Assembly: GCA_002409625.1 (NCBI GenBank)
Contig: DHNY01000004.1
Coordinates: 4,207-68,206, forward strand
Length of the DNA stretch: 64,000 bases
DNA from: Anaerolineaceae bacterium UBA5404
GTDB taxonomy: Bacteria > Chloroflexota > Anaerolineae > Anaerolineales > Anaerolineaceae
Direction: 5' to 3'
In this document: in pieces, positions 61,501-64,000 of the stretch
Position numbering within the stretch: position 1 is the stretch's first letter
Layout of the letters: each line of letters opens with the position of its first letter
Position numbers and translations under genes: made by a program
Notes under the pieces: generated by a model
Database searches by the model: none
What the model saw: the letters and a program-made list of their open reading frames with translations, nothing else
Told to the model about the DNA's origin: nothing

Positions 61501-64000
61501 TTTACGAGTTCCAGGGTTGGTTTAAGGATACTGCCTATACGGTACCCTTCAACTTTGCCAATGAGACGATGCCTTCTGCAAACCTGGTGATTTATGCCAA
61601 GTGGGCACCACCCGCGCTGAGCGGTACCGCTCATGCGAACCTTGAAGGCTCTGGCGCGACCTATACCATCCCAGTAGTCTATAATCAACCGATTGACCGC
61701 TCGACCGTTCCTACGGTTGTGGACTCTGTGGGGACTGTGCTCTTCCAGGGTGATGACAGCAAAACCATTACCATGCCGGCCAATCATAAATGGATTGGCT
61801 GGTCTACCCGTGATGGCAGCGACTATACCACCTTCAACTTTAATACAAAAATTCTGAGTGATATCACGCTCTACCCCTACTGGGTTAATAATGAAATCTT
61901 CCATGTCAACTACGCCGCAAATGGCGGTGGTGGCACCGTCCCCACGGATGGCCAGAATTACGCCTATGGCTCCTATGCCGACGTTGCGGCACTTGGCACG
62001 CTGACTCCTCCCTCGGGCCAGGTCTTCCTGGGTTGGCTATATGATGGTGTGCTCTATCAACCTGGTGACAAGATTCAAATCACCGGCAATATGACGCTGA
62101 CCCCTCGCTGGGGCGTGTTGGCACCCACCACGACGATAACCTATCATGGCAACTATCCTTATGGCACAAACCCAGACGATGTGAGTGAGACATTAGATAA
62201 TAATGCGACCCATATCATTAAGCCTGAGGGCACTTTTGCTGCCCCGGCTGGTTATGAATTTGTCGCCTGGAACACCCAAGCTGACGGTTCAGGAACCTCT
62301 TATGCTCCTGGAACTGAAGTGATGGTGGACAATATTAACGAAGAAAACAATCACCTTTATGCGCAGTGGAAACGCACGGAAGTTGATGTTACTGCCCAGA
62401 AGGTATGGGTGGGTGGACATGCCGTCAACCACACCTTGGTTACCTTGCAGCTTTACCGCAAAACAGCAACAAGCGCGGAAGAGTTGGTAACAAAGACCCC
62501 CTCAGTTGACCCACCGAGCGGAACCCACGACACCTTTAACTATACCTGGAAAAACTTGTATACCCATACAGCCGATGGACAACTTTATACTTATCGGGTT
62601 GCGGAACCGACCGTACATTCGAGTTATACCGCTGTTGTTTCGGGTTCGGGTTATGCCTTTACTGTGACCAACACCTATCATAACGCCAAGGCAGTGCAAG
62701 CTACAAAATATTGGTACACTACTGACACAAATAAACCTCAGGTATGGTTTACCCTTTGGCGCAGGGGCGGTACAGCCGGAACAGGCGAACCTGTGCCTGG
62801 TTTGAACTCCTCCAATGTGCCATCAGGCACCAATACCGTTCACTGGAACAACCTTATTTCAGAAGATGAAAATGGTGTTCCATACGATTTCTTTGTCAAA
62901 GAAACTGACGCGAATGGAAACGACTTTACACCGGAGGGTTACGAAAAGGTAGAGAGTGGTTTAAGCGTTTATAACTACAAGGGTAGTAAGAACATCAGCT
63001 TTAAGGTCGTAAAAGACTGGACGAATGTGCCAGCAGCCTTTAGAACAGCCTTTAATGTTCAGCTAAAGCAGGATGGTGGTAATTTAGGCGATCCCGTTGA
63101 GCTTAATGCTGAAAATAGTTACACCTATACTTGGACTGAGTTGCCCCGATACCAGTCCGGCACGACCTTGTTCAATTACACCGTGGAAGAAGATACCACC
63201 GGCTTTGATGAAGGTGTTGTTTTAGATGAAATTACCTACTCTGGTATTGACGAAACAACCGACACCATTACCGGTACGATTAAGAATAAGTATGTTATCC
63301 CGACCGATGGCACTGCCACGGCGACCAAGACCTGGGTGGATGGTCCAGTAGCTGATCACACCGCAGTAACGATCAATTTGTATCGGGAAGCAACTGGAAC
63401 ACCCAGGGAATTGGTACCAAACGCACCGGATCCTGTGGTAGTAGGTTCAGCACCCAACTTCACTTACACTTGGAGTGGATTAGAAAAAACCAACGCAGCA
63501 GGTCAACCCTATACCTTTACGGTAGAAGAAGAAGGTGTTGTGGATGGCAAGATTACGGTTGACGGCCGTGAATATGCTGTTACCCAAGATGAAAATAACA
63601 TTACCAACACCTATGTGATTCCGACCGATGGTACAGCCACGGCGACCAAGACCTGGGTGAATGGCCCAACATCACGCCCGACGGTATGGTTCAAGTTGTA
63701 TCGCAACATTGCTGGTGGTGATCCTGTTGAAGTACCTGGTGCTGAGATCAAGGAACTACTCAGTGGCACGACCTCGGTTGAATGGACTGGTCTTGCTAGG
63801 ACCGACAACAACGGCAATGTTTACACCTTTAGTGTGAAGGAAGTGAACGCTTCTGGTGCCGACTTTACGCCTGCGAACTACGAAAAGACCGAGAGTGGAC
63901 TGACGGTTACCAACACCTATAAACAACCACAGACTGAAGAAGACGTGGTTGGTACCAAGGTATGGGTCAATGGTCCTAAACCTGCGGTTGCATTTGAACT
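58563..64000 (+). CDS. Giant secreted surface protein with InlB-type and Cna-B-type repeats (incomplete)
   Basis: Starts at ATG 58563 after GGGAGG and stays open to the window end (1812 codons so far). A signal peptide (LIINVLVLMLLLLNPLSSFA, ending near residue 29) leads to three Cna-B-like modules. The first two are split by a Pro/Glu-rich linker (59030-59330, EPPEDLSEPVEQPEEPID type). About 60000-62380 is filled with InlB/Flg_new-type repeats (FTGWYVNG, YTFLRWSLTADG, YEFQGWFKDTAY, YEFVAWNTQADGSG) and a companion module (GDGTTVLNVYYDRN). From 62386 come Cna-B repeats with K-x-W starts and TNTY ends, e.g. ATATKTWVDGP ... ITNTYVIPTDG. Adhesin or stalk role is inferred; the anchor is outside the window. 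Confidence 0.9.
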   Translation, partial: MNKSSRLIINVLVLMLLLLNPLSSFAATAVEAQSIGSEKSLATVDLTANIKWQGGPEQKPTLWLLLNRKIDGNVEEVPGILPKEVSSVTGPVTWYGLPKYASSGTEIDYRVSQGLWDAIRQKFTEIEPQGYQAFLSPNGLTITNIYIEREIILPVETDEPVLEPVIKETEPPASTPEPPEDLSEPVEQPEEPIDLEDPIEPPVEPIEAPIELDDPIELPIEVTKPPALETPEPVDPPVITPEPTPPAEETPLPKSITVSISWQGGKTPRPAFWLKLQEIDLDGNKSDVAGTEPIKANFASQITWANVESYNVDSSYTVAIVDQTGQATSIPGYTSHIDGLSLTNIWQEQSANDVVAKVEWLYSLEPKEAIGWNEIVDFEIPSVWLRLYRQSGAHEVPVALLSTELKELANGATTAVWADMPKTNSMGVEYIYSVKQVDANGADFSHELFNKVEKGLLVQNIAKDGNGLRDIIDPPAPIHTYNFMVDGTVVDTQMVKYGEFLTEPTVPVKEGQKFTGWYVNGVKIDFTQPVTVSGTDTVEAIAQFAPALYVFFMDGVGTNARVIVTKEGITDGTVSTTDVKPNLGSTQGVTGWYRDKALTDGPVGDTFTIGSTNQVLWPKIETGAYLTFESGDNATYIEPQFVAPGAVTAQPEQPTRPGYTFLRWSLTADGTTPYTFSEPLATNTTVYAFWQAVDTGYTVVFWKQTVSDSKDAADDAKTYDYAESDNARTALPGTSVSPTTADQNKGYPGFHYNAGKSVAVEVKGDGTTVLNVYYDRNLLTVRFYKRSSFLSPWEEWQTMTGLYGQTLAQNDYTWPNNEYWQELGSGSTLGTGLTFLDAFIFDDLGAIANPYPKDTLRLGTSRNASGSYQIRHYKQNLDGNYPTTPANTSPSNGGSFGFTNKYTGFTVAFYRIGNGTWQPTSPDGSTNFNNHLEIRHTRNTYTLSFYNYNGYAKTEQFKYEAPLAGQESYEPPRPSGIPAVYEFQGWFKDTAYTVPFNFANETMPSANLVIYAKWAPPALSGTAHANLEGSGATYTIPVVYNQPIDRSTVPTVVDSVGTVLFQGDDSKTITMPANHKWIGWSTRDGSDYTTFNFNTKILSDITLYPYWVNNEIFHVNYAANGGGGTVPTDGQNYAYGSYADVAALGTLTPPSGQVFLGWLYDGVLYQPGDKIQITGNMTLTPRWGVLAPTTTITYHGNYPYGTNPDDVSETLDNNATHIIKPEGTFAAPAGYEFVAWNTQADGSGTSYAPGTEVMVDNINEENNHLYAQWKRTEVDVTAQKVWVGGHAVNHTLVTLQLYRKTATSAEELVTKTPSVDPPSGTHDTFNYTWKNLYTHTADGQLYTYRVAEPTVHSSYTAVVSGSGYAFTVTNTYHNAKAVQATKYWYTTDTNKPQVWFTLWRRGGTAGTGEPVPGLNSSNVPSGTNTVHWNNLISEDENGVPYDFFVKETDANGNDFTPEGYEKVESGLSVYNYKGSKNISFKVVKDWTNVPAAFRTAFNVQLKQDGGNLGDPVELNAENSYTYTWTELPRYQSGTTLFNYTVEEDTTGFDEGVVLDEITYSGIDETTDTITGTIKNKYVIPTDGTATATKTWVDGPVADHTAVTINLYREATGTPRELVPNAPDPVVVGSAPNFTYTWSGLEKTNAAGQPYTFTVEEEGVVDGKITVDGREYAVTQDENNITNTYVIPTDGTATATKTWVNGPTSRPTVWFKLYRNIAGGDPVEVPGAEIKELLSGTTSVEWTGLARTDNNGNVYTFSVKEVNASGADFTPANYEKTESGLTVTNTYKQPQTEEDVVGTKVWVNGPKPAVAFE
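63291..63347 (+). repeat. Direct DNA repeat at Cna-B module start, copy 1
   Basis: 57 bases that match copy 2 (63612-63668) at 51 positions by eye. They encode the junction of two Cna-B modules (YVIPTDGTATATKTWVDGP). Confidence 0.75.
63612..63668 (+). repeat. Direct DNA repeat at Cna-B module start, copy 2
   Basis: Second copy of the 57-base unit, 321 bases after the first, six mismatches. A more diverged version starts near 63949. Confidence 0.75.

Overview
The window looks like the chromosome of a mid-GC, probably anaerobic, cell-wall-bearing bacterium. My best guess is the Chloroflexota, class Anaerolineae. That is an inference from the mix of families: a TIGR03663/Agl23-like membrane protein fused to NHL repeats, DUF951, DUF2089 with SHOCT-like partners, twin DUF970 (cyclic-di-AMP receptor-like) genes, Pro/Thr-rich lipoproteins, L,D-transpeptidases and no outer-membrane genes. 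No rRNA, tRNA, IS element, CRISPR array or intact prophage was seen.

Layout: 1-0.3 kb holds the tail of an exported protein and a terminator. 0.3-3.6 kb carries a lipoprotein, a GT2 glycosyltransferase and a large membrane protein. On the minus strand follow hom-folK-membrane protein (5.1-1.8 kb), dnaE (9.2-5.2 kb), and a GT2 plus DUF951 pair. 10.7-12.2 kb has an M50 protease, a GIY-YIG protein and a LysM protein. 12.4-14.7 kb is a run of four paralogous lipoproteins sharing a six-cysteine C-terminal domain that I do not recognise. 14.8-18.3 kb has an ATP-cone/uridine-kinase fusion and the frr-uppS-cdsA operon. 18.4-22.5 kb has a Fic protein with a palindromic operator array, and uvrA. 22.7-30.2 kb has two sugar-type MFS transporters (the second next to a GH2 glycosidase), yjbQ, a BRO-N gene, a methyltransferase and Fe-superoxide dismutase. 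30.3-36.5 kb has exported MsrAB, the 1210-residue Agl23-like/NHL protein, and a DUF2089-SHOCT regulatory set. 36.8-40.1 kb has a bifunctional FTCD, YcgN, two DUF970 proteins and a membrane protein. 40.2-43.9 kb has AMMECR1 followed by an amidase-like protein and two L,D-transpeptidases. 44-47.4 kb has a structured leader with an unknown protein, a thioredoxin-TPR protein, a nitrilase-like protein and a CofE-like ligase.

47.6-58.1 kb is a compact purine operon on the minus strand, purC-L-E-F-M-N-H-D. Its most striking feature is that both glutamine amidotransferase domains in it have lost their catalytic residues. PurF begins M-S-G-I instead of M-C-G-I, with the other glutaminase residues also changed. 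PurL has G-I-G-A-G where the family has G-I-C-N-G, and no HPE motif. The synthase/transferase halves of both proteins look intact. This points to purine synthesis fed by ammonia or by an unlinked glutaminase. purD, H, N, M, E and C look normal.

58.3-64 kb: three TGAC(Y)-type palindromes surround a promoter that drives a very large secreted protein. It is made of InlB-type and Cna-B-type repeats and runs off the end of the window.
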